Positions 1 to 12,005 of a DNA stretch of 64,000 nt are shown piece by piece. This DNA comes from Thozetella sp. PMI_491 (lineage: Eukaryota > Ascomycota > Sordariomycetes > Chaetosphaeriales > Chaetosphaeriaceae). The first letter of the stretch is position 1; every line of letters starts with the position of its first letter. Both the position numbers and the translations under genes were made by a program. The notes beneath the pieces were generated by a model. The model was given only the letters and a program-made list of their open reading frames with translations, did not search any database and was not told the origin of the DNA. The stretch spans positions 186,001 to 250,000 of the forward strand of contig MU270038.1 of NCBI GenBank assembly GCA_021432635.1. Reading direction: 5' to 3'.

Positions 1-929
1 AGTAAAAAGCTACGGCGAGGACGAGTACAAGTCCGAGACCGTGTGACCATATGTTGACTAGTTCATTGGAGAAGCCAAAGGCTGATCTCACGCAGTCCAG
101 TTTGGTCTCAGAGAAGCGGTAGCCGCGTAGGATGTGCGGGTTAATTCTCCAGGGGACGGGGAGCTCGTCGTAGTGGAGGAGACCATGTTTGGCCCGCTGA
201 CAGGCCCGTTGCACATGCTCTTCCAGGGTCTCGGCGGCCCGGATAGCTCGGCCAATGCCATCGTCGACCACCTCGCGGGCGTGCGCGAGGCCTTCGTCGA
301 CAACGCGGCGGCCTTCGCCCATGAGCGTGCCGGCGGCGTCGGCGAGGCCCCGCTCCCGCAGCTTGTACGCCTGGGCCTCAAAGTCGGAGAGCAGGCTGTC
401 GAGGAGCTCGATTCCGACTTTGGCCTTCTCGCTCAGGGACTCGGCCGCTACCAGTGCTTCATGGTATCTTGCCTCGACGGTCTCGACCATGACGTGCGCC
501 CTCCTCCAGCCGGCTCCTATGACCTCCTCAGAGGCCTGGGCGCACCGGTGGCGGACGGCCTGGAGAGTCGAGAAGGCACGTGAAATGCTACCGTCCAGGC
601 TGAGCTCGCCAAAACTTTCGAGGTAGTCTAGACGCCGCTCGAGTTCCGACAGAAACAGGTCGACCTATGATTATTATATGGTTAGCATTCCTCTGAAGCC
701 GCCGGGCCATGAGACTGTCGCGCACCTTGAGGAGCAGGCCTTCCTCGCTCTCCATGATGTGGTTCACTATCGACTTCCGCCGAGTGGGGATAAAATGGGA
801 ATGGCGCCGTCTGCGAAGACCGGGACGGTCTTGGGCCTGCGTGCCGGATGTCTGAGTCTGCTGGCAATCGTCCTCGCAGGCGCCAAAGGAGAAGGGCGGA
901 GTGCACGGCATGTTGCTAGACATCTCCAT
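1..929 (-). CDS. PAQR/ADIPOR-family (hemolysin III-related, Izh-type) membrane protein, 5' part only
   Basis: Only the N-terminal part lies in the window; the gene runs off the left edge. Exons read on the minus strand: 929–726 and 664–1, with intron 725–665 (donor GTGCGC, branch GCTAAC, acceptor ATAG). About 289 residues are visible. The first ~220 are a soluble, Arg-rich then Glu/Leu/Ala-rich helical region (RRRRHSHFIPTRRKS, then LFLSELERRLDYLE). Next comes the PAQR signature: PWRINPHILRGYRF, then a Cys, then NELVNIWSHGLGLVLVLAV, the start of TM1. In PAQR proteins this Glu/Asn/His set belongs to the conserved metal-site motifs. The long soluble N-terminus resembles fungal Izh3-type members, which are linked to zinc and sterol homeostasis; that subfamily call is inference. 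ATG 929 is the first in-frame ATG. An acceptor-like TTTTGCAG ends just upstream at about 984, so an upstream exon or 5'UTR intron is possible. Confidence 0.85.
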
Positions 930-1943
930 GTTCGGCTCTTCGAAAAGGGGGGGGATTAGTCGGAAGCCGGAATTATTGGGCTGCAAAAGGAGGGAAGCTT
1001 ATATGACGGATCACGAGAGCACAGTAAGACAAAGGCGGTGGCTCAGCAGGGCAGGTTTTCACATGAAAAACCACAGGTTCCGGTAGTGCCTTCAATTGGC
1101 CTGCCACTTCGTGTCTTGAAAGGCAATTGGGGAGTCGAAGCCAAAAAGTCAAGATCGGTTGAGGCGGCGAAAGGCAAGAGGGGAATCTCCGTAGTGCATT
1201 GGCAAGATTGGGCCGGCGGGTGGAGGTGGGCCCAGCTGCCAGCATCCAGGGTCTAGAAAGGCTCAAAAGGGCAACTCAACTCCGTTGTGTTTGTTGGGGT
1301 AGCGAGATCTGCGGCGTCCATAGTTACGGCGATCTCGGTGCCAGCGAGGAGGCAGGCGCAGACGACCGACCAGCGGGCCGCTAGCAGCGTCGAGCCTTCA
1401 CTTGGGGGGGAAGGGATCTTCCAAGTCACCTGCTGTGCTACGTTTGCCTGTTGAAGTGAATCGCAGGAGAAGCTGGTGCGCCATCGGGCTCGACCGGGTG
1501 TCAATAAACGCCCACAGTGTGACAGCTTCCGCTTATGCTTGAGCATCCATTTTCCACCAACCACCCTTTCTACGCCCTTTTGGACGAACTCCCCTCCCCT
1601 TTCCCAAAATGTATTTGCCTGCGATCTAGGGAACTAGAGGTTTCGGTAACTAGATTCTATACACAAAACTTTTTCAGCTCTACTGTAGAGTGCAAAACTC
1701 TTTCCAAGCGTACTTTGCTTTGCTGTCACACAGTACCCAGAAGTACCCTGTCAAGCCAGCCTGTGTGTTGGTTCCCCACCTTGACAAGGAAGAGGTCAAT
1801 GCATCGGCGTCCTATTATTTCTTTGTTGAACTGATTTAACGCCGACCCACGATTTGCCGAGCCTCGCGGCCTCAATCACGATTTCGAAAGCGCGCCCAGC
1901 TGTCCGCATCCCAGTACGAAGCTAATCGACGTCATCAATCGCC
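930..1943. promoter_or_regulatory. Divergent intergenic region between the PAQR gene and THOC5
   Basis: This 1.0 kb region separates two head-to-head genes and must hold both promoters. It contains open stretches in several frames (for example 1535–1834 on the plus strand) but none reads like a conserved protein. A CRE-like core (GACGTCA) lies at about 1929–1936, just ahead of the THOC5 start. No clear TATA box was seen. Confidence 0.5.
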
Positions 1944-2743
1944 ATGGCTATCGACAGCCATATATCCGATTCAGCTCTTTCCGCCGTCCTCGAAACATCA
2001 CAAGCCGCCTGCGAGCAGGCGCTGGGTCTCGTTCAGCTTCTCGAACAGGCAAGCGCTGCGGCAGCTAACGATAGCGAAGCCCAGGCGGAAATCGCGAAGC
2101 AGCAGAAGCTGTTGACATCCAACCTGGCTCAGCTGCGCGGTCTTCATCGATCCGCCCAATTTAGTGCACGCGAGACTAAAAGCCAGACCGCCGAGGCGCG
2201 TCAAGAAGTCGACCGGCTGCACTTGCAGCTGCAAAATTTGTACTACGAGGAGCGGCATCTTGAGGATGAAATCACGGCCTGCGAGTCGTTCGAGTGGGTA
2301 ATCCCCAGTATTAAATGCTGTCTAGGATGCCTATGGGCTCTTGGGAGAGTCGCGAGGAATGCGAGAGATTTCGGCCTGCTAACAAGTTGCTCGCAGCCAT
2401 ACCTACACCCAGCTACCCCTGATACCCGTCGAGGAATTCCTCGCTCTCCATCCCGACCACGCCGACGACGATGAGAACGCCCTTATGGTGGCGCGTATCA
2501 ACTATGAAAGGGCGGAGCGAGAGAAGCTGGAGCAGCAGAGACTGGAGCTGGTCAAGCGTAAGGCAAAGCTCATTTCGGACAACAAAAGACGGCGCGATGA
2601 CTTGACCAACCTGGACATGGACCTAGAGAAGTTTATTGACGTACGCCTCCCCCACAAAATCCGCATTAATCATTTCCTCCCGAAGTACTGATGGTTACTA
2701 GGCCTCCAAACCGATCCAGAAGATATTCGAGAAGAATGTATGA
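1944..2743 (+). CDS. THOC5: THO complex subunit 5 (THOC5/Fmip-like)
   Basis: Exons 1944–2293, 2397–2640 and 2702–2743 give 211 residues. The product is a subunit of the THO/TREX complex, which couples transcription to nuclear mRNA export. The family hallmark is the YYEERHLEDEITACESF block, followed across intron 1 by DHTYTQLPLIPVEEFLAL. Joining at GTGGGT (2294) regenerates the conserved Asp codon and keeps frame, which decides the donor over the nearby GTAATC. Branch GCTAAC precedes acceptor GCAG at 2396. The rest is heptad-rich coiled coil (EREKLEQQRLELVKRKAKL), which fits the family's assembly role. The last exon is short and ends in IQKIFEKNV. The start is ATG in GCCATGG context. Fungal members are short compared with the animal protein, so the length is normal. 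Intron 2 (2641–2701) has donor GTACGC and acceptor CTAG. Confidence 0.9.
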
Positions 2744-3173
2744 GCCGTTGGCGCCGCTACATCACCGCTTACCCACCAGCATGGAGCACCATAAAGGCTG
2801 CCCTCCGAACCAGCCGATGGTCAGTGATGGGATTTGGTCCGCAAACTTGTCTTGCTCGGGGACGGCCCAGGTAGCGAGCCGGCTGCAAGAAAGTGTCGAC
2901 AGTGAGCCAGGTCCCTTGTACACTAGCTACAGAATGCTTAGACCCGGGAGCGCCCGGGGGACCACCACACCGGCTATGGTTGAACGCTTCCCCGGAGGCA
3001 TTACTGGCCGGCAGACAAACCGCCGATGGATCGCTGGGAATATGAACATCCCCGAACAGCCGGGCGATCGTATCCGTGCCGAATGCCGGATTCCATCGCG
3101 CCCGCATAAGATTTTGGGAGAGGAGTAGCAGGCATAAGATGATCAACGTTGCCTATTCTGGAACTCACCAAAG

Positions 3174-3514
3174 ATGTTTCATCTTGGGAGCCATATAGAA
3201 CAAGAACTAAATGAGGAAGATGCAACGCTGTCCGTGTGCTTGGGCCTTGCCAAGAAGACCAAACTCTCTACGCTCTTGGACAATCCCGTGCTACGCTACC
3301 TCGTTAGAGCAGCGCGGTAAGACACGTACCTATCTATGTAGGGTATGTTTGCTCGTCCCTCGTCTCCTCCAGCCCAAGACTGGGAATAGAGCGGTCAAGT
3401 GAGAAAGAAGAGGAAGCGCCAATGATGCAGCTTGCCTGGGCTGTAGCCACGCCGTCTCTCGCCCAAACCTTGTCACAGCGGCGGGCATCTTTTAAAGCTC
3501 GCATTTCGGCTTGA
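3174..3514 (+). CDS. Possible small two-exon gene, unrecognised
   Basis: A tentative model joins 3174–3316 to 3373–3514 across a 56-nt intron with donor GTAAGA and a pyrimidine-rich acceptor CCTCCAG. It gives 94 residues with a balanced composition (LNEEDATLSVCLGLAKKTKL, later ERSSEKEEEAPMMQLAWA). I do not recognise a family. In its favour are the good splice signals and the phase-2 join that stays open for a further 47 codons and looks protein-like. Against it, no CTNAC branch word was found, the region follows THOC5 directly, and the frames upstream (2740–3170) look partly coding but contain stops. It may be the 3' end of a larger gene, a decayed gene, or part of the THOC5 3' UTR. Confidence 0.3.
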
Positions 3515-6500
3515 CACGGCAGTGTTGCCGAGTAAGCCCGAAGGCCCAGCATTATACGGAGTGTTTATCACACTCATTGGCTGGCGCTCTGTTATATACA
3601 TAGCACCCAGTCAGAGGGACAGGGGGCCATAACAGCTTCAAAATAGGCGTCTTGGTCATCCACGGCGAGTCGACGAGCTTTACGACCTTTACGACTCCGG
3701 AGAGAAGCCGGGCTGCTAGCCGAAATAGTTATCTAGGGTAGGCTCCGGTAGGAGCAAACTAGCTTCGAATGATTAAGAGTCTAATTTGTTCCATATCGTC
3801 CACCGCGGCGTCACCGAGTTGTGAGAAGAATTCCTATCTCGGTGGTCTCTGAGTGGTTGATAAATGCAGACTACATCGTCCGCATGATCTCCGATGTCCA
3901 CAGGTGGTGCGGTGTGACTAGTTTCTTATCGCGAGCTGCTTGAGGCTCTCGCGCTGCGCCCCCCCGTACGTACTCTCTCACCCCCCCTCCAAGACACAAG
4001 AACGTTGAGGCTGTACCGTATTACTCCGTACCTCGTACAACACTGACGACAGACAGGGCGGACCCCCAACCCTCGTACAAATATTGGCAAAAGACCCCTA
4101 CTACATCGTGTACTTGCGGTGGAGGGGTACAGTAGATACAGAAATTACTGCGTGCCGTCTGGGATGGGTCTTGGCCTAGGGTTAGGCTGTCATCCTGCGT
4201 AAAAAAAGGTTCTGGGCTCCAGACAGGGGTTGTATCGCTATCACGAACCACGCCCGCCAAGCTTGCAATCTCGCCGCTCTGAGGGTGGAGACCAGCCACC
4301 GTACCGATGCAATGAGTCTGCGACATTGACAACTGGGAGGGTCGCCAGAAACGAAAATGAAAATAGAGCAGAGTGCAGGTCGTGCGCATCGACGGATGCC
4401 TCACTCCCGGGTCTGTTGCTTGGATCCAAAGCCGCCTGTTGTTTCGAAACATTGGTTTCTAGCCAAGCATGTCCAATTCTCTCGGCGGGGATGCCCATAG
4501 CCATAGTGCATGCCTCATACCTCAGTGTAGAGTAGCAAGCAGCGGGCTTCTTACTATGTACAGTACATACGGAGTAGTCGAAGGTAGTGCTACGGCGGCA
4601 GGCATGGCACGCTTTGTGGCGGCGAATGAGGGGCCAGAACGGAGGCCGTAACGCTGGGTGCAACTCTGCAAGGGACGGAGTCATTCCATAGGCGAATGTG
4701 GGGCTGGAAAAGGGAGGAGAAGAGGGAAGGGGCAAGTTTTGAGGTGGCTGGGTGCCACCTCCGAGTCGGCGGGCGCCGACGGGACAAAGGAGGATCTCCA
4801 TCTGGCTGCTGGGACGAGCTACCGTAAAAAACCGGGCTGGTAGCCGAATATACAGACCATGTGGAGGAGGGCGGGCGGGCGAGAGACAACAAGCGAAATG
4901 ACGGAGAGGAGAGGAATCTTGTCCAGCACCTCGAATGAGCATGTCCGAAATCACGAAGGTCGGATCATGGGCCAAAGGGGTTTCACCATTTAAAAGTCCT
5001 CGGGCTAGTCCTAACTGGGCTATAGTTTATGTTCCTCAAGATGGGAAAATTAACCTAAGATGCTAGCGTCGTGGCCTGTGCACATGTCCCGGGCAGCCAC
5101 ACCTCTTTTCCGATAAGGAGAATCTGCGTACACAGTAGAGGAAATGCCCCGCCTTCCCCCCTTCCACAGCACACAGGTGAGGCAGGGGAGCTCATGGTTC
5201 GAGCTCCCCCCAGTTTTGGATCGCGGAGTGTCGAATCGAAAAGGGGAGCGGGCAGGGGGCTGTCAGCTTCGGTCGAGAGATGTGAGCTTTAGACTGTGAT
5301 GCTTGTCAAGGGGCGCGATCCGCAAGCTACAAAGCACACAGAAGCGATTCTCGGCCCCGACTCCGTGGGCCGCAAAGGGTGCGCGAGGAGGATTCGTACA
5401 TCTGCGTTGGGGGACTCCCCCGTTTCCCTTTCGTCCAAGCCAACCCTGGCTGTGCAGCATATGTCCTATGTATCTCACACAGCCCACTAGGGATGATGCC
5501 ACTCCGTTTTTCGCTATTCTGCCCGCCATCCGGCCCAGCCCACTTTTATGGGCACAGAATCCCCCCTCCCTTCTCCCCTCCCCCTGGTCTCTATAATACC
5601 TCTGTTCTCTAGCAGAACCATAATATTACCTCGAAGCTCGAAGCGGGGTTTGCTGATGGTCAGAGCTCCCTACATATATACTAAGTAAATCGCACGCTTT
5701 CTGAGCCCTAGGGCGCAACACAGCATCACACGGCATCTCAACTTGGCCGCCAGGGGCGCTGGGAGGAGGCCACTTGGAGAGCGACGGTCCGAGAAGGAAA
5801 AGAATGCGCCTGCAGCATTGCAGACACGGGCAGGTCTCAAGCCAGGCCTCACCACTAGTCTTTCTCGGCGGGCCAATCACGGCCGAGAATCGGAGCGCGT
5901 TCTTGCTCTGGGAGATGGAGAGGCTCCACTGGGCACACATCTCAGCCAAGTTGCGTTAGGTCCTTGGCAGGCCGACGTCCAGCTGCGTGCTTGCATGCGA
6001 TGCCACAGTCTCAGCTGCAGGTGCGGGCCCGGTTCGTTGTTAATTCGCTCCGTCTCAGCGCCTGCGACGGGAGGGCAAAAGGCGGCAATGCGGGAAAACT
6101 GTTAGGAACAGGAGGTGCCCGGACACAGATCTGGGAAGATCCCGAGGGCCTCCACGTCTCCAGGCCTCCAAAACACAAGCATCCATGAATAGCCATAGTC
6201 CTTGTGAAGCCACACCACCTAGTAGCGCACGAGGTAACAGAGCTGAGGACCCGGCTTACTGTACCAGGCGCCTGATCGCTCTTCTTTAGGGAGGAGGACG
6301 GTTTGCCACATCGAGTTTTAGGTACGAGATGGACTGTCAAGACTGTGTGGTGTGGCGGACGTGCTCTCTCCTCTGTTCGACCGAGGTCTTGTCCCCCCCT
6401 AGACACCACTCACAATGGGAGGGCGGGGGGCATGCACGAAGAGCGACGACAAGCCAGGATGTCGCGCTCCAGCCGCAAGAATCTCGTCATGGGGGCCTGT

Positions 6501-7904
6501 TGGGTAAGGATGCGGTTGCATAAATGGAGCCTTCTTCATCATGCTGCATTTCGCTGCTGGAGAACTGCTACAGCAGGTATGGAGCAAGCACGGCTTCTCG
6601 CCTTCTGTAACTTTTTTTTTCTTCCCTGCGCGACTAGCGGGCGCGACTAGGGGAAAATGCAAGCCAAACAAGAGGCTCCATTGGATGCTTGACCGCCTTG
6701 ATCCTGGGCGATCGCTTGATGTGTCGGCAACCTTAGCCAAGTCTTTGGCGTGGAATGTTGCTGCGCCGGTTGCTCTGGCGTGGCCAAGCACACCCAAGCA
6801 CCCAAGCGATGGCGAGGCGCCGCTGTTCGATGACGACGACTAAGAGCGACGTCGCCGATTGTGCAGCTTCCTTCGGTTGGCGATCTGGGCTGACAGGCGC
6901 TTCCCCTCCCAGCCAGCCCAATCATGCACCTGTCCCCCAGAATAGCGGCACACCGGTCCATCCCATGTGAAGAACCACGCCAGTGTTCTAGGAAAAACGG
7001 AGGGGCGCAAGTCTGGGCTTGGATGCGGGAAGGCGAATTTGGTAACTGATGGCTCGGGTACTGACTGCCTCGGGAATCAGCTATGGGACTGGACAAAAAA
7101 TTCAAACATTTTCCAGACTAAACGTTCTGGGATGTCTCATTTCCCCATTTCCCAGTAAACGTTTTGGCTGGCCCAGCCTGTCAGTGGCCGTCCCGCGCCC
7201 ACGACTTTACCCAGGGATAGCATGGGGGACGGGTACCCCAGCAAGCCTAGGTAGTTCAGTGGCACCCGCCCCCACCCCTTTTTTTTTTTTTTTCTTTCCT
7301 TCGATCTAGGCGATCCCGCCCCATATCTTCTCCAAGCTGGTCCGCGCTCGCGTTGACACCCCAGAACGGTCTAATACGATAATTACACTAACGGTGGTAC
7401 ATCGCAACTCCGGCAAATTTCTGTGGCGGAGAGCACGTCCCTCTCCTCCCTCCTCCCCCCCCGGCTTGCCTCGCTCCCTCCACTTAGTGCAAGTAGCTCT
7501 CTGGGCGCCGTAACTCAGGCCTGGGTCGCGGTTATCATCTGGCGCTAATTTCCTCTCTCCTTTCCTCTCTTTTATCTCCCCAGCAGTCCCTCCTTCCCAG
7601 CAGTTCAGTCTCAGCTCGTCACTGTGGAAGTACAGCGCCGGTGGCCTATCGACCGTGTAATCCCCCTCCCACCTCGTTGTCTTCCCTCCCTCCGCTCCCT
7701 TCCTTCCTCCCTCTCGTCCCTCCTGGGCTCGTCTCCCGCATTATTCGCCCCCTCGACCGCGACGACGACGACGACGACGACCACGCCGACCGCCGAACGC
7801 CGAACCCCCCCCAGCCTCGCACGGCGAATTCTCTCTCCACCACGGGCAGACCCGTCTGATTTCGTCGTCTCCCTCCGGCCCCTCTCTTGTCCCGGCTGCC
7901 CAGC
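3515..7904. other. Long non-coding stretch upstream of the GT2 gene
   Basis: About 4.4 kb without a supportable gene. The longest open frame (4975–4241, minus, 244 codons) is Pro/Ser/Arg/His-rich with no domain and looks like chance in GC-rich DNA. A run of 15 T lies at 7279–7293. From about 7430 the plus strand becomes strongly CT-rich, as in many fungal core promoters and 5' UTRs. A (GAC)7 triplet repeat sits at 7761–7781, inside the likely leader of the downstream gene. A long leader or a non-coding transcript is possible. Confidence 0.5.
7761..7781 (+). repeat. (GAC)7 trinucleotide repeat in the presumed GT2 leader
   Basis: Seven perfect GAC units follow CT-rich sequence about 125 nt upstream of the glycosyltransferase ATG. 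The position suggests a transcribed but untranslated repeat. Confidence 0.9.
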
Positions 7905-10156
7905 ATGTTGGCGCTCTTGACTTGGGGCACCCGCCGCGCTGGTGGCATTGCGATGCTGGCGACCTTGGCGCTTTCGTACTGGGTCATATCGAAGGAAGCC
8001 GAGGCCCAACGACATGGTTACAAGTATCAGCAGCAGGACAATCTTAGTGCGCCCAATCACCTCGCGGAAGGCGCTGGTATCTGGGTTCCGATCTTCGCCT
8101 ACTATTGCCTGTTTATTCACTTGATGGTCTTTATGTTTCCGCTGCGCTCCCTCTGGTCTGTGTGGGACATCACCTCGCGCCTCAAGAAGACGGCCATGAA
8201 CAAGTCACTCAAGGATTTCAAGCTCGCTCACCGGCGCCGTGGCTCGTCCACGTCGCTGTCCAGCTCCGAGACCTTGACCTCAAGCAAGGAGCTCCCCTCG
8301 AGCTCTAGCAGCGAGGCTGGCGATGCCGACTACGACATCGAGGCCGCTGCCGAGTGCGACATTGCGACCGACCGCGTCATCCACGGTATCATCATCCCCA
8401 ACTACAAGGAGGAAATGGACACTCTGAGGGAGACGCTGGAGGTGCTCGCATCGCACCCGCAGGCGCGAAGCACCTACGATGTAAGTTTATGTCATCCCTG
8501 TCATCTTGGTCAAGCAGCCCCGCGCCCCGGCCCAGCATAACAGTCCAGTCGCAATGCGCGGCGCTAGCGCAAGGAACGACATCGCAAATTAATTGGGAGA
8601 ATTCATGGCTGACAACGGTCGCGAATAGATCTACCTCGCCATGGAGCAGCGCGAATCTGGGGCGGACCTCAAGGCTCTGGAGCTGATCAATGACTACGCC
8701 AAGAAATTCCGCTACATGGACTTCACCATCCACCCTTCCGACATCCCTGGCGAGGTTGCCGGCAAAGGCAGCAATGTCAACTGGGCTGCGCGCAAGCTCA
8801 GCGAGAGGTATCCTCTTGCTTCCAGGACGGACGTGATAATCACTGGAATTGATGGTACGTGCTCGGGTCCAGTCTCCTGCATCTGTTGCAAGCAATGTTT
8901 CCAAGCTTGTTATGCAAAACATGATTCGCTAACCCAGTTGCCAATGCAGCCGACAGCCACCTTTCGTCAAACTATTTTGCCCTGGTTACTAGCATGCACA
9001 TTGCCCACCCTGAGACGGCTACCACCACCCTGTACTCGGCCCCGATCATTTTCGACCGCAATGCCGACAAGGTTCCTGCCATTGTTCGCGTCGCCGATAT
9101 CCTGTGGGCTGCTGCGGGCATGTCCGGTCTCTATAGCGGCTCCACCATTGCTCCCCCCACCTCTGTCTACTCGGTCCCCCTCGAGCTTGTGGACCGCGTC
9201 GGCGGTTGGGACTGCGACTCGGAGGCCATTGGTGAGGACCTCCACATGTACCTCAAGTGTTTCTTCGCCCTCAACGGCAACCTGACTACACGGACGGTCC
9301 TGAGCCCTGTCAGCTCGACCAACGTCCACGGAGGCGGTCGCGGCAAGGGAATCGCGGGGCTCTATGCGGATGTCAATGCGCGGTACAAGCAGGCACTGCG
9401 TCACATGTGGGGCTGCCTCGACTCTGGCTACGCTGTGCGCAAGTTTTTCGAGCTCTGGCGGGACAGGAAGCAGACGACCCGTGTCTTCCGACCTCTCCAC
9501 AGCGCACTGTAAGTAACACCCATGGTCGCCTCCACACGCTTCAAACCCAACTAACAAGCTATAGCAATGACGTCTCTGACATCTATGTGCCCGAGATTCC
9601 TCTGGACGGAGTCGATCCTGAGGCGACCAAGGAGAACGGCATCTTCTCGGACGTGACTCAGGACACCCTGAGGGATCCCGACTACGAGCGCATCTTCTAC
9701 ATGTTCCATCGCCTCTTTGAAGCCCACTTCCTCCCGCTTCAGACGACTATTCTCGTTTTCGCCTCGACCATCTTCGTCTGGGTCACGGACGGCTCTGCCG
9801 ACATCCACAGCACCTCGTGGGTTTTTATCGTGTGCAACGTGCTGCGGACCCTCGGGTTTTTGGAAGTTGCCGTATACCTCTTCTTCTACGAGCACTTCCA
9901 CCGCATCTGCCTTGAGACCCGCGAAAAGGAGATGAGCGACGCTGGCCTGTCCAAGGGAATGCACTTTTCGCGCCGCGATCCCAAGAAGAACTGCCTTGAC
10001 TACATCATGGTTCCTCTGGTCGCACCGCTCTACGGCGCAATCCCTTGCGCGCAGGCGCAGGTGTGCCACTTCTGGACGATGGACCTCGTATATACCGTCA
10101 GCAAGAAGGTTACTCGGCAACGGGCGAAATCCTTGTCCGAGGCCTTGCTGGCGTAA
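7905..10156 (+). CDS. Membrane-bound family 2-type glycosyltransferase
   Basis: Exons 7905–8480, 8629–8854, 8950–9508 and 9565–10156 give 650 residues. Donors are GTAAGT, GTACGT and GTAAGT; the last intron has an ideal CTAAC branch. Two hydrophobic segments lie near the N-terminus (about 12–27 and 60–85), followed by a Ser-rich loop. The catalytic GT-A domain shows IIPNYKEE at about 163, the metal-binding GIDADSH (DxD) at about 265–271, GEDLHMYLKCFF (acceptor-side ED) and a QALRHMWG segment, a variant of the QxxRW motif of processive enzymes. Three or more C-terminal membrane spans follow (ILVFASTIFVWV; FIVCNVLRTLGFLEVAVYLF; YIMVPLVAPLYGAI). It probably transfers sugar from a nucleotide-sugar into a membrane lipid or a cell-surface glycan. 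The substrate is unknown. Fungal GT2-type enzymes needed for hyphal growth on solid surfaces are possible relatives, but I cannot confirm orthology. Confidence 0.88.
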
Positions 10157-12005
10157 CGCGCGACGCACCTTCTCACGGAGTCGGTTTCATTGGTTATCTG
10201 CGACATCTTATTTTTGACATACGATTCTCCTCCGGCACCGGATGCAAACCCGCAGCTTTTTGGGCGGGCTCAGCGAATGCCGCCGGAACCTCTTTTACTT
10301 TGTTCTTCGATTCTCCTATGATACCGGCCTAGGTGATCCCACTGGCGGGCACCCCCTTTTTCGACATCTTCATCCTTGTTCACCATCTCCGATTCTTAGC
10401 AGGAAACCGACTTCGTGAGGCTCGCGTGTGTAGATAGAGAGGACATGATGTTGATATGCATGGCACGGCATCGGCACTTGGCATCTAGATATGGAGTGGT
10501 TTGAACAGCTCTTTCGCCTGATTTGGGCTTCCTTGGAGTTCACGGAGCAAGAGAGATTATACCGCAGGGTGGCACGGGACGGCATCCCCCCCTGCTGGCG
10601 TCATTCGCTTACAACCAGAGAGAGACGGGCGCGGACGCGGACGGCAGTACTTTTTTCGCACGAGGGAAGGGGTTGGGGAATGGGCCATCTGGCTTGTCGA
10701 TGACAACGAGGCCTGTCGGGTACTGCTGGGGCGAGGGCTAGCCCAGCACCCCGAGTCCGCGATCGGCGAGGAGGCTTTCACGGTTTTTTTTTTGGACGGA
10801 AGAAAGCCCGCAATCCCCTAATACCTACTAGCCTCTAATATTTAATCATGTATGTACATAGCAGAAGAGCAGCAGCACAGGTCAGGTCGGTGCGGCGAGG
10901 ACGACAGCGACGCGTTTTGACGGGGACGCGTGCAAATCATCGACGCGCCCCGAACGCCGCGCCGCCTACGGACATGGAGGCAGCTCGCAGGCTTGCCCGC
11001 AGATCTAGGCGAGTAAACATCTAGCTCCCGTTGGAGTAGACGCACCCTAGAAATCAAGACGCTCGCTTCGGACGCACTGCCTTCTTTTCCATCGCCTGTG
11101 CGCGCAGCCGTGCTTTGGTGTGACGGCGCACTGCGTAGCGCCATGGACTCCTTAAAACTTGGTAGGGTATCTGTGATGTAGACAGTCAGCACGAAGCACA
11201 TTCTTGCAGCAACTACTCTCAGCCAAAACCATCCAAGCGATAGAGTCTTTTGCGCAAGATGCCCCATAGTGCCCCATAGCATCGTAGCCACCCGCAAGGG
11301 CCATTCTTGGGGCCCAAGTGACCGGCAACGCGGCGGCTTCGGGGGCTGCTGACGCAGGATTTGCCCCAACCTCAATCGGCGCCGGTGTCTTGGCCAGCTT
11401 GCCAGCCCAGCGGTCCAAAACTTGCCTGATGCCATCCTATCCTCCTTCCTGCAGTGCTAGCGGGGCGATCGATCGATCGAAGTTCTGTTATTGCTTCGTG
11501 GATCCCTCTGTCGCAGACGGGACGGGCATGGCCCCAAACTCGGCTCTTTGTTCCTCGTCGCGTTCCATTGCGCGGTCCATCGTGGAACTTGTGGGGGAGA
11601 AAGGGACACAAAAGGAAGTACTGCACCAGGATAAGGTGCCTCGTGCCGTTCCGAAACATGCGGCCGGGGTCTGTGGCCAAGATATAGAGTTAGGCCCCGA
11701 GAGGCTTCGGCGTTGAACGGCCGTGCAACCAATGATCGCAACGATAATAGCGGGGCTGTTTCCGCCCGGGGCCGGATTGGGGCGAACGGCTGCTCTCCGG
11801 CTCGCGGTCTCCGAGTATAGTTCGGAGCAATTTCACGGACTGCCTTCAGTCTCCAGGTAACGAGAAGGAAGGAGGCTGAGCAAGTTGGGAAGGGTGGGCC
11901 CGAGCCGTAGGGCTTCTTGACTATGTGTATAAAAGTCGCCATAAGGAAGACGAGTTGAAGACTCCCAATCCTGCACAACTCCGACTCTCTCATCTTTTGT
12001 TCATC
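10157..12005. other. Intergenic region between GT2 and the DJ-1-like gene
   Basis: About 1.85 kb with no supportable gene. The first few hundred bases are presumably GT2 3' UTR. Open frames at 10842–11435 and 11457–11993 (minus) have no recognisable protein features. A short GATC-type repeat (CGATCGATCGATCGA) lies at about 11466–11480. Confidence 0.5.
11926..11935 (+). promoter_or_regulatory. TATA-like element upstream of the DJ-1/PfpI gene
   Basis: TGTATAAAAG lies about 75 nt before the ATG at 12006 and is followed by a CT-rich stretch (CTCCGACTCTCTCATC), a common arrangement in fungal core promoters. The assignment rests on sequence and spacing only. Confidence 0.5.

Noticed and set aside
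134-583. 149-codon plus-strand ORF at the left edge
   Set aside because: It is the antisense shadow of the PAQR coding exon, whose minus-strand frame carries clear family motifs.
4241-4975. 244-codon minus-strand ORF
   Set aside because: Pro/Arg/His-rich, no domain, no splice context, and alternative frames are equally open; best explained by chance in GC-rich DNA.
8967-10168. Long minus-strand ORFs opposite the GT2 gene
   Set aside because: Antisense shadows of the glycosyltransferase exons; no independent protein features.
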